From the NCBI GenBank assembly GCA_964619265.1, contig CAZUCE010000002.1:1-64000 (forward strand): 64,000 nucleotides of DNA. The letters run 5' to 3'. The notes under the pieces were generated by a model, which did no database searches, had not been told where the DNA came from, and saw only the letters and a list, made by a program, of their open reading frames with translations. Within the stretch, counting starts at the first letter, position 1; each line of letters opens with the position of its first letter. Positions 17,180-26,414 of this stretch are shown here, in pieces. The position numbers were made by a program, and so were the translations under genes. The stretch comes from CAZUCE01 sp964619265. GTDB lineage: Bacteria > Planctomycetota > UBA1135 > GCA-002686595.

Positions 17180-17228
17180 GAGGGACGAGAGGCGGGACGG
17201 ACAACGGGGCCAAGGCCCCTTGGAGGCC

Positions 17229-17288
17229 CCTGGAGCGGGTTGGGTCTGGCACTTGGTTCGCAAAGAAGGAGCCGCAACCCGCTCGAGG
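17229..17288. repeat. Long inverted repeat, candidate structured leader or terminator
   Basis: A 14-base arm (17229-17242) pairs with 17275-17288 with one mismatch, around a 32-base loop. It lies 50 bases after the dehydrogenase stop and 134 bases before the next start. There is no T-run, so a structured leader or processed RNA is as likely as a terminator. Confidence 0.5.
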
Positions 17289-17312
17289 CTCGCGAGCCGG
17301 CTCGCGAGCCGG
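17289..17312. repeat. Perfect 12-bp tandem duplication, each copy palindromic
   Basis: Two adjacent identical units, CTCGCGAGCCGG, lie at 17289-17300 and 17301-17312. Each contains the palindrome GCTCGCGAGC (with the preceding base), so the pair could be a double operator or an RNA structure for the downstream gene. Confidence 0.55.
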
Positions 17313-17421
17313 CAGGATGCGTGTCCTCGTGCGGCGTGAGGCTCCCAGCCGAACCTCACGCGACTGCGACGGCATCCCGTCCGCTCGACCGTCGAATCCG
17401 CGCACCCTTCTCTGATCCACG

Positions 17422-18456
17422 ATGCGAATCCAACGACTCCTGCCCGGTCTCTTGCTGGCCGTGTTTCCTCTTTCCGGCCCGGCGGCCCTTTCCCAAGACG
17501 GGTCTTCCCAAGACGTGCACGTCCACAAGGCGCTCGTCCAAGACTCGGCTCAGGTGGAAGAGGCTTCCGCGGGCGCGGCACCGGCTCCCTACGTGGTGAC
17601 CCGCGGCGAGGGGCTGCTCGAGCTGCTCGTGCCTCGCAGTGAAACGCTGCGTTACGGAGCCCATCTTGAGCTTGGGCCCGTCAAGGCCCGTGTCGGTGCG
17701 GTCAGCCTCCGAGCCGGCGTCGAAGAGCAGAAGCGCTCTTTGCTTCGGCCGCGCAACGGAAGCGGTGGGCAGGCGGCCTGGATCGAAGCTCGCGCGATTG
17801 GGGAGTACACCGTCTATACGCTCGATTCGCGGATCGAAACCCGTTTCCACGACAAGGAATGGCCGCGCCTCGTGCATCGCATGGAGCAGCAGGGAACCGA
17901 ACGGCGCCGCCGCGAGGTCTTGATCGGTTCGAAGGACGATCGTTCAGCGCTTTCGTACCGGGCGGACACCCGCCACGGTGCCCCGATTGGAACGCGGATT
18001 TGGGCTCAGCCGACGGAGCTTAGCTGCCCGGAAGGCGTCCTCGATTCGGTCGGAGCGGTCTACCTGATTCGGTCGATGATCCGCGACGGGCTGGACTCGA
18101 CGAAGTTTCCCATGGTCGACAAACACCGGCTGTGGTCGGTCGAGATCAGCCTGGGAGAAGTTCAGGAATTGGAGGTCACCGCGGGCCGCTTTCGCGCTCG
18201 CCCGGTCACCCTGAGCACCGAACGGTTGTTCCCCGAGGATCACCCGAAAGAAGAAGACGAGGGATTCTCCGGTCCGTTTGGATTGCGCGGCCAGATTCAG
18301 CTGTGGGTGGAGGAGGTCACCGGCGTACCGGTCTTGATCGCCGGCACGCTCCCGGCTGGCCCGTTGGATATCGAGATCGAGATTCGACTTGAGTCTTTCG
18401 AGGGCACTCCGGCGGAGTTCGGTGTGCTCGAGACGGACGAATCTCCCAACGGCTGA
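17422..18456 (+). CDS. Secreted DUF3108-like protein
   Basis: This 344-residue protein starts at ATG 17422 with a signal peptide (MRIQRLLPGLLLAVFPLSG, cleavage near ALSQ). The mature part shows the DUF3108 pattern: an initial beta-rich region (LRYGAHLELGPVKARVG), an evaluation of deconjugated strands (YTVYTLDSRIETRF), a central DSVGAVYLIR, then ELEVTAGRFRA and a final LWVEEVTGVPVLI. The family is periplasmic or outer-membrane associated, of unknown function. It precedes the helicase gene by only 23 bases, so they may be co-transcribed. Confidence 0.6.
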   Translation: MRIQRLLPGLLLAVFPLSGPAALSQDGSSQDVHVHKALVQDSAQVEEASAGAAPAPYVVTRGEGLLELLVPRSETLRYGAHLELGPVKARVGAVSLRAGVEEQKRSLLRPRNGSGGQAAWIEARAIGEYTVYTLDSRIETRFHDKEWPRLVHRMEQQGTERRRREVLIGSKDDRSALSYRADTRHGAPIGTRIWAQPTELSCPEGVLDSVGAVYLIRSMIRDGLDSTKFPMVDKHRLWSVEISLGEVQELEVTAGRFRARPVTLSTERLFPEDHPKEEDEGFSGPFGLRGQIQLWVEEVTGVPVLIAGTLPAGPLDIEIEIRLESFEGTPAEFGVLETDESPNG

Positions 18457-18479
18457 CGGACGCCCCCTCCGGGGACTCT

Positions 18480-20984
18480 TTGGAAAAGCTCCCGGTGGAT
18501 GCCGTTCTCGGCGAGCTCTGCGAAGCCGTTCGCGCCGAGCGTCGCGCGGTCCTGATTGCAGAGACCGGATCGGGAAAGACGACGCGGGCGGCGCCTGCGC
18601 TGCTGCCGCTGGTCGATGGGAGCCAAGCGGTTTGGTTGGTGCAGCCCCGGCGCGTGGCGGCCCGCTCGGTGGCCCGGCGCATCAGTTTTGAGCGAGGCTG
18701 CCGCTTGGGCGACGAGGTTGGCTACCAGGTGCGTTTTGATCGGAAGGCCAGCGCGCGCACGCGACTGCTTACGGTGACTCCGGGCATCTTGCTGGAACGG
18801 TTGATTGCGGATCCTCTGCTCGAAGGCGTCGGAGCCATCGCGTTCGATGAATTTCACGAACGGTCGCTGGATCTCGACCTGGCGCTTGCGCTAGCCCGGC
18901 GGATTCAGACCGAAGTTCGCGAGGACTTGGCGTTGCTGGTGCTCTCGGCGACCTTGGATCCGGCTCCGGTAGCCAAGTTCCTGGGAAGCGCGCCGGTTGT
19001 TCGGGCGGAGGGCCGCGCCTATCCGGTCGAAGTCCAACACGAGCCGAGGCGCGGTCGCGAGGAGCTGGACGCGGCGGTCTTGCGAGCGCTCACGGTTCAC
19101 GCGGGGGAAGCGGATGGAGACGTGCTGGTGTTCCTGCCGGGCATTCGCGAAATCAGGGCCTGCACGGGGAGTTCGCGTTCCTTCGCCGCGTCCAAGGGTT
19201 ACGAGGTTCACCAGCTGTACGGCGAACAAGAGGCTCAGGAACAGGATGCTGTGTTCCGCGAAGGCCCGGCTCCCAAGTTGATCTTCGCCACCAACGTGGC
19301 GGAGTCTTCCCTGACGCTGCCCGCCGTCCGATTGGTGATCGACTCCGGGCTCGAACGGCGCCCCCGTCACGATCCGGCGCGCGACCTGGCGCGACTCGAA
19401 TTGGGCCGCTGTTCGCGCGCGTCGGCTGAGCAGCGCGCAGGGCGTGCGGGCCGGGTAGGACCGGGCCGATGTGTCCGGCTGTTCAGTCCGCTGGAGGAGC
19501 GCTCGATGCCGCCCTCGATCGAAGCCGAAGTGCGCGGCGCGGATCCAACGCGTGCCCTGCTGCGACTGCATGCGTTCGGTGAGCGCGACCCGAGCCAGTT
19601 CCCTTGGTTTGAGGCGCCGCCGGAACGGCGCGTTGAGCGCAGCGCTGCAAGATTGCTGGCCTGGGGAGCCGTGGTCGACGGTCGTTTGACTTCGCTTGGA
19701 GAGCGCTTGGCGCGGCTGCCGCTCGAACCGCGACTCGCGCGCCTCGCGGTTGCGGGCGAGCGCTACGGCGTGGCGGACCGCACCGCGCTAGCTTGTGCGC
19801 TGCTCTCTGAGCGGGATCCATTCCGAGCAATGGGCCGTTCGAGGGACGACAGCTCGTCGGATCTGCTCGACCGGGTCCGAGCGTTCGAGTCGGGGGCCGA
19901 TCTACCGCGACACGTTCGGTCGCACTTGGAGCGGATCGCAGCGCGCATCACGAAGACCGTGCGTCAGCAGGGAGGGGGCGAGGCCAAAGGCGCCGAGACC
20001 CGCGGTCCGCGCGACCCCGATGGGGCTTTCTTGCGGGCCGTTTTCGAGGCCTATGACGATCGGCTGGCCATTCGCCGCGAGCCGGGTTCGCCCCGTGCGC
20101 GCTTGGCCGGTGGACAAGGTCTCGAACTCGCCCGGGAAAGCCGCGTTCGCGAAGCGGAGCTGTTTGTAGCTCTCGACCTGGAGGGCGGTTCGGGAGCGGA
20201 TGCGTTGTGCCGCCAGGCGTCCGCGGTCGAATTCGATTGGTTGGCCCCCGAGGGATTCGCGGAGCGCTCGGAGGTGGTCTTCGACCCGGCGCGCGAGCGG
20301 GTCTTGGGCTGGCGGGTTCGTCGCTGGCGCGGACTTGAACTGGACCGCCGGGAGGACGGAGGTGTGGACGGGGTCGAGGCCGCGCGCGTGCTCTGCGAGG
20401 CGGCGCGGCTCGATTTCGAGCGCGCGTTTGATTTGGCGCGGCCAGAGATTGCCGGATTCTTGACACGCGTCGCTTGGCTGCGCGAAGTTCGCACGGAGCT
20501 GGATCTCCCGGTGTTGATCCCGGATGCGTTGCATCGGATCGCCGAGTACGCGGCCGCCGGATGCCGCAGTTTCGCCGACTTGCGGCGGGCGGATCTGCTC
20601 CCTTGGTTGCGCGCGGAACTCGGAGCTGCCGGGCTCGCGGCGTTAGATCGCGAGGCACCGGAGCGCCTGACGGTCCCCTCCGGATCGAAGCTGCGCCTCA
20701 CCTACGAGCGGGGTCGCCCACCCGTGCTGGCAGCTCGCATTCAGGAACTGTTTGGGCTGAGCGCGACCCCGCGTGTGGCCGGTGGAAAGGTCCCGGTGCT
20801 GCTGCACCTGCTCGCCCCAAACGGTCGACCCCAGCAGGTCACCGAAGATCTGGAGAGCTTTTGGAACAACGCCTACCACCTCGTTCGCAAGGACCTGGCG
20901 CGGCGCTACCCGCGGCACGCTTGGCCCGAAGACCCGTGGAATGCACGGGCTGAGCGGCGCCCAGAGCGGCGTCGCAAGAACTAG
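18480..20984 (+). CDS. hrpB: ATP-dependent RNA helicase HrpB (DEAH-type)
   Basis: This 834-residue protein is close to the usual HrpB length. Motifs in order: Walker A AETGSGKTT, QPRRVAARS (Ia), TVTPGILLERL, the DEAH-like box DEFHERSLD, SATLDPAPVAKFLG (III), TNVAESSLTLPAVRLVID (V) and EQRAGRAGRVGPG (VI). The characteristic HrpB C-terminal region follows, with LTYERGRPPVLAARIQELFG and the C-terminal VTEDLESFWNNAYHLVRKDL. It is presumed to unwind or remodel RNA; the cellular role is poorly known. The start is TTG 18480; GTG 18495 is an alternative. It is convergent with the next gene. Confidence 0.9.
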   Translation: MEKLPVDAVLGELCEAVRAERRAVLIAETGSGKTTRAAPALLPLVDGSQAVWLVQPRRVAARSVARRISFERGCRLGDEVGYQVRFDRKASARTRLLTVTPGILLERLIADPLLEGVGAIAFDEFHERSLDLDLALALARRIQTEVREDLALLVLSATLDPAPVAKFLGSAPVVRAEGRAYPVEVQHEPRRGREELDAAVLRALTVHAGEADGDVLVFLPGIREIRACTGSSRSFAASKGYEVHQLYGEQEAQEQDAVFREGPAPKLIFATNVAESSLTLPAVRLVIDSGLERRPRHDPARDLARLELGRCSRASAEQRAGRAGRVGPGRCVRLFSPLEERSMPPSIEAEVRGADPTRALLRLHAFGERDPSQFPWFEAPPERRVERSAARLLAWGAVVDGRLTSLGERLARLPLEPRLARLAVAGERYGVADRTALACALLSERDPFRAMGRSRDDSSSDLLDRVRAFESGADLPRHVRSHLERIAARITKTVRQQGGGEAKGAETRGPRDPDGAFLRAVFEAYDDRLAIRREPGSPRARLAGGQGLELARESRVREAELFVALDLEGGSGADALCRQASAVEFDWLAPEGFAERSEVVFDPARERVLGWRVRRWRGLELDRREDGGVDGVEAARVLCEAARLDFERAFDLARPEIAGFLTRVAWLREVRTELDLPVLIPDALHRIAEYAAAGCRSFADLRRADLLPWLRAELGAAGLAALDREAPERLTVPSGSKLRLTYERGRPPVLAARIQELFGLSATPRVAGGKVPVLLHLLAPNGRPQQVTEDLESFWNNAYHLVRKDLARRYPRHAWPEDPWNARAERRPERRRKN

Positions 20985-21011
20985 GTCCTGGACGTCGTTT
21001 TCTGGGCGAGG

Positions 21012-22127
21012 CTATTCGATACCGCCGGTGACCGGTACGCCGCCGGTTCGAACCGGAGCTTCGATCAGCTCGGCTTCGCCCGGGACCGGGCCGGCTTCAC
21101 TTTCCAGCGTGAAGCGCGCTCCGAGTTTTTGGTGGCGGCGTTTCACGTAGCCGAGGGCCAGCCCGGTGTCGAGCACGAAAGAGTAGGCCCAGGAGGTGAC
21201 GATGCCGACCTCGCGGGTGCCGCGCTCGTCGTCGGGAACCATCAGCTTGGTGCCGCGCGGCAGAGGGTCGTCGTGGGACAGGCGCAGGGGGACGAGGCAC
21301 TTGTTGAGCCCTCCGTAGGTGTCGATCTTGGCGACGACCTCTTGGCCGATATAACAGCCTTTGTCCAAGGAGAACGCCGACTCGAGCCGGGCTTCTTGCG
21401 GGTAGATGTTGTCGTCCACATCGACGCCGAACTCGGCCTGCACCGCCTCGACCCGAAGGATGTCCTCGACTACGCGACCACCGGGTTGGGCGCCCGCTTC
21501 GCGCAATCGCTCGAACACCGCCTGGGCCTGTTCAAGACCCGCATCGAGCTCGAAGCCGAAGCTGCCGGCCATCGGGCGATGGGCCAGGCGAATCGAACCG
21601 AGTGAAGGGTCCTCGAAAGTGCTCAGGTGATGGTGGGGCAAGTCCGCCGGTTTGCCGGCTGCGGGGAAGGCAGCTTTCAGCATCTCGCCAGCCCGCGGCC
21701 CGACCACGCCGATTGGAGCCGTCTGGTCGGTTTGGTCCACCAACTGCACGTCGTCGGTGAACAAGTACATGTCTAAGGCGGTGATCAGCGCGGCGGCCTG
21801 GGCCGGCGGTGTGTCGAGGACGAGAGCCTCTGACTCGGCCGCGAGGTCGAAGGCCTGCACGACTTTCCCCTTGGAAGTCAGCAGGAGGTTCGGGAGACCC
21901 TGGCCCGGCTCGAGCGCGCGTACCCGACCGGCCAGCAACCGGTGCAGGAACTCGACCCGATCGGTGCCCTCGACGCGGACCCGTCCACGACCGGTGCGGT
22001 CAAGGAGCAGGCCGCCCTTCGAGCCGGCTTCGTACTCGGCGGGGACGTCCCCGTAGGTCAGCAAAAGGCCGTCGGGGGTGAGCCGGGCGCCGGCGGATTC
22101 GTGGAGGGAGTGGAGGTTTGCGTTCAT
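21012..22127 (-). CDS. ygfZ: YgfZ/GcvT-like folate-binding protein
   Basis: This 371-residue protein is related to the GcvT aminomethyltransferase. It carries the YgfZ signature KGCYIGQEVVAKIDT with the conserved cysteine, and the N-terminal RVRVEGTDRVEFLHRLLAG. Family members use tetrahydrofolate to help assemble or repair Fe-S clusters in particular enzymes such as the radical-SAM protein MiaB. The start is ATG 22125-22127. It is divergent from the cytochrome c gene by 151 bases. Confidence 0.85.
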   Translation of the reverse strand: MNANLHSLHESAGARLTPDGLLLTYGDVPAEYEAGSKGGLLLDRTGRGRVRVEGTDRVEFLHRLLAGRVRALEPGQGLPNLLLTSKGKVVQAFDLAAESEALVLDTPPAQAAALITALDMYLFTDDVQLVDQTDQTAPIGVVGPRAGEMLKAAFPAAGKPADLPHHHLSTFEDPSLGSIRLAHRPMAGSFGFELDAGLEQAQAVFERLREAGAQPGGRVVEDILRVEAVQAEFGVDVDDNIYPQEARLESAFSLDKGCYIGQEVVAKIDTYGGLNKCLVPLRLSHDDPLPRGTKLMVPDDERGTREVGIVTSWAYSFVLDTGLALGYVKRRHQKLGARFTLESEAGPVPGEAELIEAPVRTGGVPVTGGIE

Positions 22128-22278
22128 GGGCGGATGGAGCATAGGACGAGGGAGCAGGCTAGGGACCCCCCTCGGGCAACCAAGGCCTTGGGGGACGGCA
22201 GGACCAGGCACCCGTGCGACGATTTGCCGCCTTCCGCAGGCGTTCCGAATCGTCCATGCTCGGGGGTCGCCGATCCCC

Positions 22279-23202
22279 ATGAAAAGCCACTTCAAGCTCC
22301 TCTCCAGACCCGCGCGGGTCCAGTTCTCTCAGGGGTCTCCGGAAGGTCGCGGAGGCTGGCCGGGCCTCCGGAGCGCCTGGCGGGCCGGACGGCTCGGAGT
22401 CCTGCTCGGGCTCGTCGCTTGCTGGGGGGAGCCGCCGCTCGCTTCCTTCACGATCTCCAAGCGCACCCGCGAGCAAGTGCCGGACGCCAACGTCTCCGCG
22501 GCCATTTTTGATCAGCTCGAGCGCTTGTTCGGGCAACCGAACGATCCCCATCTTGGCGCCGGACCGCTGCCGGATGGGTTCGATCCCCGGGCGACCGCAT
22601 TCGGTCAGCTCGACGAGAGTCTGCTCGAAGCGGTGCGACTCGACAATGGAATCCGCTACTTCGACTTTTTGGCCGAGCTTGAGGCCGGCGGCTCGCCTGC
22701 TGAACTGGACTGGCCCTCTAGTTTGAAGCGCCTGGAATCCAGTTCGGCGGGGGCTTCGCGGGAGGAGGTGATCCCGCTTGTCCGGGAATTCCACCCGAGC
22801 CTGGGCGAAGCGGCTCGCAGTTATTCGCGCCAGTGCGTGACCTGTCACGGTGTTGGCGGCGGGGGAGACGGACCCAGCGCCCGCTTTCAAAACCCTCCGC
22901 CGCGCGACTACGGCGCGGCTGAGTTTCGGCACTTTCCGTCGAGCCTGCGCGAGCGCCCTACTCACCTGGACCTGATCCGCGTGCTGCGCAACGGCATTTC
23001 GGGCAGCGGGATGCCCAAATTCGCAAGCCGGCCAGCCAGCGAACTCAGCGGACTGTCCGACTACGTTCGTTTCCTGGCGCTCCGCGGCGAAGTGGAGCGT
23101 GCGCTGGTCGACCTGACGAGGGAAGGGGGCTCGGTCGACGTCCAAAGCGCCGATCGCCTCTTCGAAGCCGCCGTGAATCGTTGGCGTGCCGGCGACTCCT
23201 GA
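22279..23202 (+). CDS. Membrane-anchored monohaem cytochrome c
   Basis: This 307-residue protein starts at ATG 22279. A basic, Gly-rich 37-residue N-terminus precedes a hydrophobic segment and possible lipobox (LGLVAC, Cys48). A single haem-binding motif CVTCHG lies at 186-191, with the likely Met ligand in GSGMPKFA. The loop QNPPPRDYGAAEFRHF is typical of cytochrome c domains that accompany aerobic oxidase genes. It likely passes electrons to a terminal oxidase or takes part in its assembly. It is the first gene of the haem A island and is followed 31 bases later by ctaA. Confidence 0.8.
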   Translation: MKSHFKLLSRPARVQFSQGSPEGRGGWPGLRSAWRAGRLGVLLGLVACWGEPPLASFTISKRTREQVPDANVSAAIFDQLERLFGQPNDPHLGAGPLPDGFDPRATAFGQLDESLLEAVRLDNGIRYFDFLAELEAGGSPAELDWPSSLKRLESSSAGASREEVIPLVREFHPSLGEAARSYSRQCVTCHGVGGGGDGPSARFQNPPPRDYGAAEFRHFPSSLRERPTHLDLIRVLRNGISGSGMPKFASRPASELSGLSDYVRFLALRGEVERALVDLTREGGSVDVQSADRLFEAAVNRWRAGDS

Positions 23203-23233
23203 ACGGCGGACCTCAACCGTTCCATCCGATTCC

Positions 23234-24211
23234 ATGACTCAACGAGCTCAGCCGTCTTCCTGGCCGCGCCGCTTCGCGCTCGGCGCCCTGTTGTGCGCCG
23301 TCCCGCTGTTTGCATTCGGCGGCATCGTGACGACGATCGGAGCCGGCATGGCGGTGGAGGGTTGGCTCAACGCGGAGGGGCATTTCATGCCGCTGTTCCC
23401 GATCGACCTGTGGCTGCGCGACTTCGCCACGTTTGTGGAACACACGCACCGCATGTGGGCGATTTTGGTCGGCTTGTTCGCTGTCGCGGGCGTCATGGCG
23501 AGCCTGCGCGCCGAGGTTTCCAAGTTGGCGAGGGCCATGAGTTGGGTTGTGCTCGGAATCGTCTGCTTCCAGGGCTACCTCGGAGGTCAGCGCGTCGAGC
23601 TGGTGAGCCGCGGTTTGGCCTTCGTGCACGGAGGGGTGGCCCAGCTCGCGTTTGCGCTGCTGGCCCTGCATGTCTTGGTTCAGGGTCGCGATTGGAGCGA
23701 CCGGGCCGTGGATCGGCCCGCCGCGAGCGCTTCTGTTCCGAGCGTGGTGGCCCTGATCTCGACCTCGCTCGTGTACGGCCAGATCTGGCTCGGCGCCTGG
23801 TACCGGCATGGCCTGCGGGGAACAGGCGGGGACGTCACCTCGCGGCTTCACCTGCACCTCGGTTTTGCGCTCGTGGCGACCTTGGCCGTGGGGGCTCTGG
23901 CCGGCCTGCTGCGACGGCTGTCCAGGTCTGCGGAGAACGCGAGCGTCGCGGATTCCGCGCGGGCCAACGCCCGTCGCCTCGAGAGCCTGCTGCTGCTTCA
24001 GCTCGCCCTTGGATTTGCCGCGTGGCTTGGGCGGGGCCGGGAGGGTGTGACGGTGCTGGAGATCATCTCCTCGGTGGGTCACGTATTGGTCGGAGCCGGT
24101 CTGCTGGCTAGCTGCGTCGTGTCCCTGGCTTGGTGCCTTCGCTGGAGTACCGTAGGCGGCGAACAGCCCGCCTTCGCCCCGTCCCTCAAGTCCCGGTCCA
24201 AGGCGCTCTGA
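23234..24211 (+). CDS. ctaA: Haem A synthase (CtaA/COX15)
   Basis: This 325-residue membrane protein has about eight hydrophobic segments. The CtaA features are present: a first-loop FVEHTHRMWAILVG with the haem-ligand His region, GYLGGQRVELVSRGLAFVHG, and RLHLHLGFALVATL. It converts haem O to haem A for cytochrome oxidase. The start is ATG 23234, just after the cytochrome c gene. ctaB follows 38 bases after its stop. Confidence 0.85.
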   Translation: MTQRAQPSSWPRRFALGALLCAVPLFAFGGIVTTIGAGMAVEGWLNAEGHFMPLFPIDLWLRDFATFVEHTHRMWAILVGLFAVAGVMASLRAEVSKLARAMSWVVLGIVCFQGYLGGQRVELVSRGLAFVHGGVAQLAFALLALHVLVQGRDWSDRAVDRPAASASVPSVVALISTSLVYGQIWLGAWYRHGLRGTGGDVTSRLHLHLGFALVATLAVGALAGLLRRLSRSAENASVADSARANARRLESLLLLQLALGFAAWLGRGREGVTVLEIISSVGHVLVGAGLLASCVVSLAWCLRWSTVGGEQPAFAPSLKSRSKAL

Positions 24212-24249
24212 CTTTCCGGCCCTTCGGCCGGCGACCTCTGGTTTTTCCC

Positions 24250-25155
24250 ATGAAACCCTCCCTTCAAACCGCCGAGACCGGCACGGAGCGTCCCCTCGAT
24301 CTTTCGAGCTGGAGCGAACTGCTCAAGCTGCGGATCACGACGTTCGTGGCCATCGCGGCCGTCACCGGCGGACTGCTCGCGGCCCCCGGGGCCGAATTCG
24401 GCCACGTGCTCGGGGCGGCCTTTTGGATCGCGTTGTCGAGCGCGGGCGCCAGCTTGTTCAATCAGGTGATCGAGCGGGACACCGACGCTTTGATGGAGCG
24501 CACGGCAAACCGCCCCTTGGTCACCGGAGCCATCAGCGTCCAGACCGCGGTGTTCTTGGGCGGTGGGCTTGCGATGGTCAGCACAGTCGGACTCTCGCTC
24601 GGCTACAACTTGCTGGCCGGATTGCTTTCGCTTGGAACTCTATTGGCCTACGTGCTTGTTTATACGCCGCTCAAGCGACACAGCACGCTCAACACAGTGG
24701 TGGGGGCGTTGCCAGGGGCCATGGCTCCGCTGATCGGCGCGGTGGCGCTTGCGGGCGAACCCGGGATCTGGGGCTACGCGCTGTTTGCCAACCTGTTTGT
24801 TTGGCAGTTTCCGCACTTCATGGCCATCGCGTGGCTGTACCGCGAGGACTATGCGCGTGCCGGTCTGAAGATGTTGCCCGCCGTTCCAGGGGGAGAAGCC
24901 CTAGCCGGCCGTCAAGCCTTCCTGCATGCCTTGGCGCTTCTTCCAACCGGCTTGATCCCCCTGCTCGAATCCCAGGCGACCTGGTTCTATGCGCTCGGTT
25001 CGACGGCCGCCGGAATCGCCTATCTGACGGCCTCTTTCTTCTTCCTTCGCAACAACGATAGGAACAGTGCCCGCCGCTTGTTGCTTACCTCTTTGCTCTA
25101 CCTCCCGATCTTGTACGGGATTGCCCTGTTCGATCGTCTGGTGCTGCAGTTTTGA
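24250..25155 (+). CDS. ctaB: Protohaem IX farnesyltransferase (CtaB/CyoE)
   Basis: This 301-residue UbiA-family prenyltransferase has about eight membrane segments. The family motifs are clear: NQVIERDTDALMERTANRP (first Asp-rich motif), YTPLKRHSTLNTVVGALPGA, and a second acidic loop YREDYARAGLKMLP. It farnesylates protohaem to haem O, the step before CtaA. The start is ATG 24250. It sits between ctaA and the DUF420 gene, probably in one operon. Confidence 0.9.
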   Translation: MKPSLQTAETGTERPLDLSSWSELLKLRITTFVAIAAVTGGLLAAPGAEFGHVLGAAFWIALSSAGASLFNQVIERDTDALMERTANRPLVTGAISVQTAVFLGGGLAMVSTVGLSLGYNLLAGLLSLGTLLAYVLVYTPLKRHSTLNTVVGALPGAMAPLIGAVALAGEPGIWGYALFANLFVWQFPHFMAIAWLYREDYARAGLKMLPAVPGGEALAGRQAFLHALALLPTGLIPLLESQATWFYALGSTAAGIAYLTASFFFLRNNDRNSARRLLLTSLLYLPILYGIALFDRLVLQF

Positions 25156-25225
25156 CCGAAGCGGGAGCCGTAGCCCGCGCACTTCGCCCGACCTTCGTAC
25201 AACCTCAAACCCGAGAGATTCCAAC

Positions 25226-25669
25226 GTGCCCGCAGAACCGACTCCGATCTGGCCGGCCCTGAACGCCGGCTGGAATCTGACGGCGACGGTCTTGCTCGTC
25301 GCGGGGATTTTTGCGATCCGAGCTGAGCGCAAGCGCTTGCACGCCATTTGCATGATCGGAGCAGGGATCGCGAGCGCGCTGTTTCTCGCCGGCTACCTCT
25401 ACTATCACTTCGGCTACCAACGCGAGCATGGGCCTGTGAAGCTGAATGCGACCGGCGGAATCAAAGTGGCCTATTTGGTGATGCTCGCTACGCATGTGCT
25501 GGGAGCGATCATCAACCTCCCGATGGTGTTGGCCACCTTCACGTTAGCCGCCCGCCGGGACTGGGTTCGGCATCGCCGGCTTGCGAGGCGGACCTTCCCG
25601 CTTTGGCTTTATGTTTCTGTGACCGGCGTGCTCGTGTACTGGGTGCTGTACCACTGGAATCCGGCCTAA
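25226..25669 (+). CDS. DUF420 membrane protein of the oxidase island
   Basis: This 147-residue protein starts at GTG 25226. It has four hydrophobic segments with conserved His residues: WNLTATVLLVAGIF, ALFLAGYLYYHFGYQ, KVAYLVMLATHVLGAIINL and RRTFPLWLYVSVTGVLVYWV. This is the DUF420 (YozB-like) pattern. The family almost always neighbours haem-copper oxidase genes and is thought to help assembly, but its function is unproven. Confidence 0.8.
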   Translation: MPAEPTPIWPALNAGWNLTATVLLVAGIFAIRAERKRLHAICMIGAGIASALFLAGYLYYHFGYQREHGPVKLNATGGIKVAYLVMLATHVLGAIINLPMVLATFTLAARRDWVRHRRLARRTFPLWLYVSVTGVLVYWVLYHWNPA

Positions 25670-25733
25670 GCGCCGGGAGAGAATTCGAGCCGAAGGGGTA
25701 ACCGGAAGAGGCCCCGACCGTCCTTGGATCAGA

Positions 25734-26414
25734 ATGATCCAGGCATGGAATGGGCGCGGTGCGTTCCGGAGGTGGTGGCTTCCGGCCCTTTTGGCGAGCT
25801 CGATCGCGGTGGGCTGTTGCGCACGGTGCGCTCCACAGGAGGGGAGTTCGCACGCTGGCTACTGGGTCGCCGATCGCGATGGGGATCGCCTGGTCGAGCT
25901 CGATTCCGCTCTTCTAGTCACGGCGACTCTCGACGTTCGCGCACCTCTCGCTGTTTCGGTTGGCGAAGGCGGACTGGTGTGGACGATCTCCGCGGCGATC
26001 GGGAACGACGGAGGCTCCCATCGCTTGTTGGCCTTCAAGAAAGTAGAGACCGGCGGCGGCCAGCAAGGAAGTTCCTCCCCGTTCGAACCGTGCGCGGCTC
26101 GGGAAGTGGTTCCGGATACCCGGCTCGTTTCATGTTCAGGCGCAGCTGCCTTTGCGGTCGAGCGGGCGGGCGAGTCGCTCCACCGGCTTCATCGGCTGGG
26201 GGCCGATGGGATCGAGTGGAGCTTGGACTTATCGGGGGCGGGGCAGGGCCCGGTGCCGGCGGGGAGTCCCTATGAGACCTTCGCGCCCGGTGCGGACGGT
26301 GGTGGCCTGCTGGTCGCGCCCGGTCACGTGTTGCGCGTGAATCGGTGGGGCGAAGCTGAGCGCGGGCAGGGGGGCTTTGTGTTTGCCCGGTCCGCCCACG
26401 AAGTTTGGCGCTAG
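25734..26414 (+). CDS. Lipoprotein, unknown
   Basis: This 226-residue protein starts at ATG 25734, with a basic stretch, a hydrophobic core and lipobox IAVGC near residue 28. The mature part has short beta-like segments (YWVADRDGDRLVELDSALL; LLVAPGHVLRVNRWGE), reminiscent of a partial beta-propeller. No family is recognised. Its TAG overlaps the TAG of the convergent Nudix gene on the opposite strand (CTAG, 26411-26414). Confidence 0.6.
   Translation: MIQAWNGRGAFRRWWLPALLASSIAVGCCARCAPQEGSSHAGYWVADRDGDRLVELDSALLVTATLDVRAPLAVSVGEGGLVWTISAAIGNDGGSHRLLAFKKVETGGGQQGSSSPFEPCAAREVVPDTRLVSCSGAAAFAVERAGESLHRLHRLGADGIEWSLDLSGAGQGPVPAGSPYETFAPGADGGGLLVAPGHVLRVNRWGEAERGQGGFVFARSAHEVWR

Noticed and set aside
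16049..17581. 510-residue minus-strand frame
   Set aside because: It is the shadow of the dehydrogenase gene, whose motifs are complete on the plus strand.
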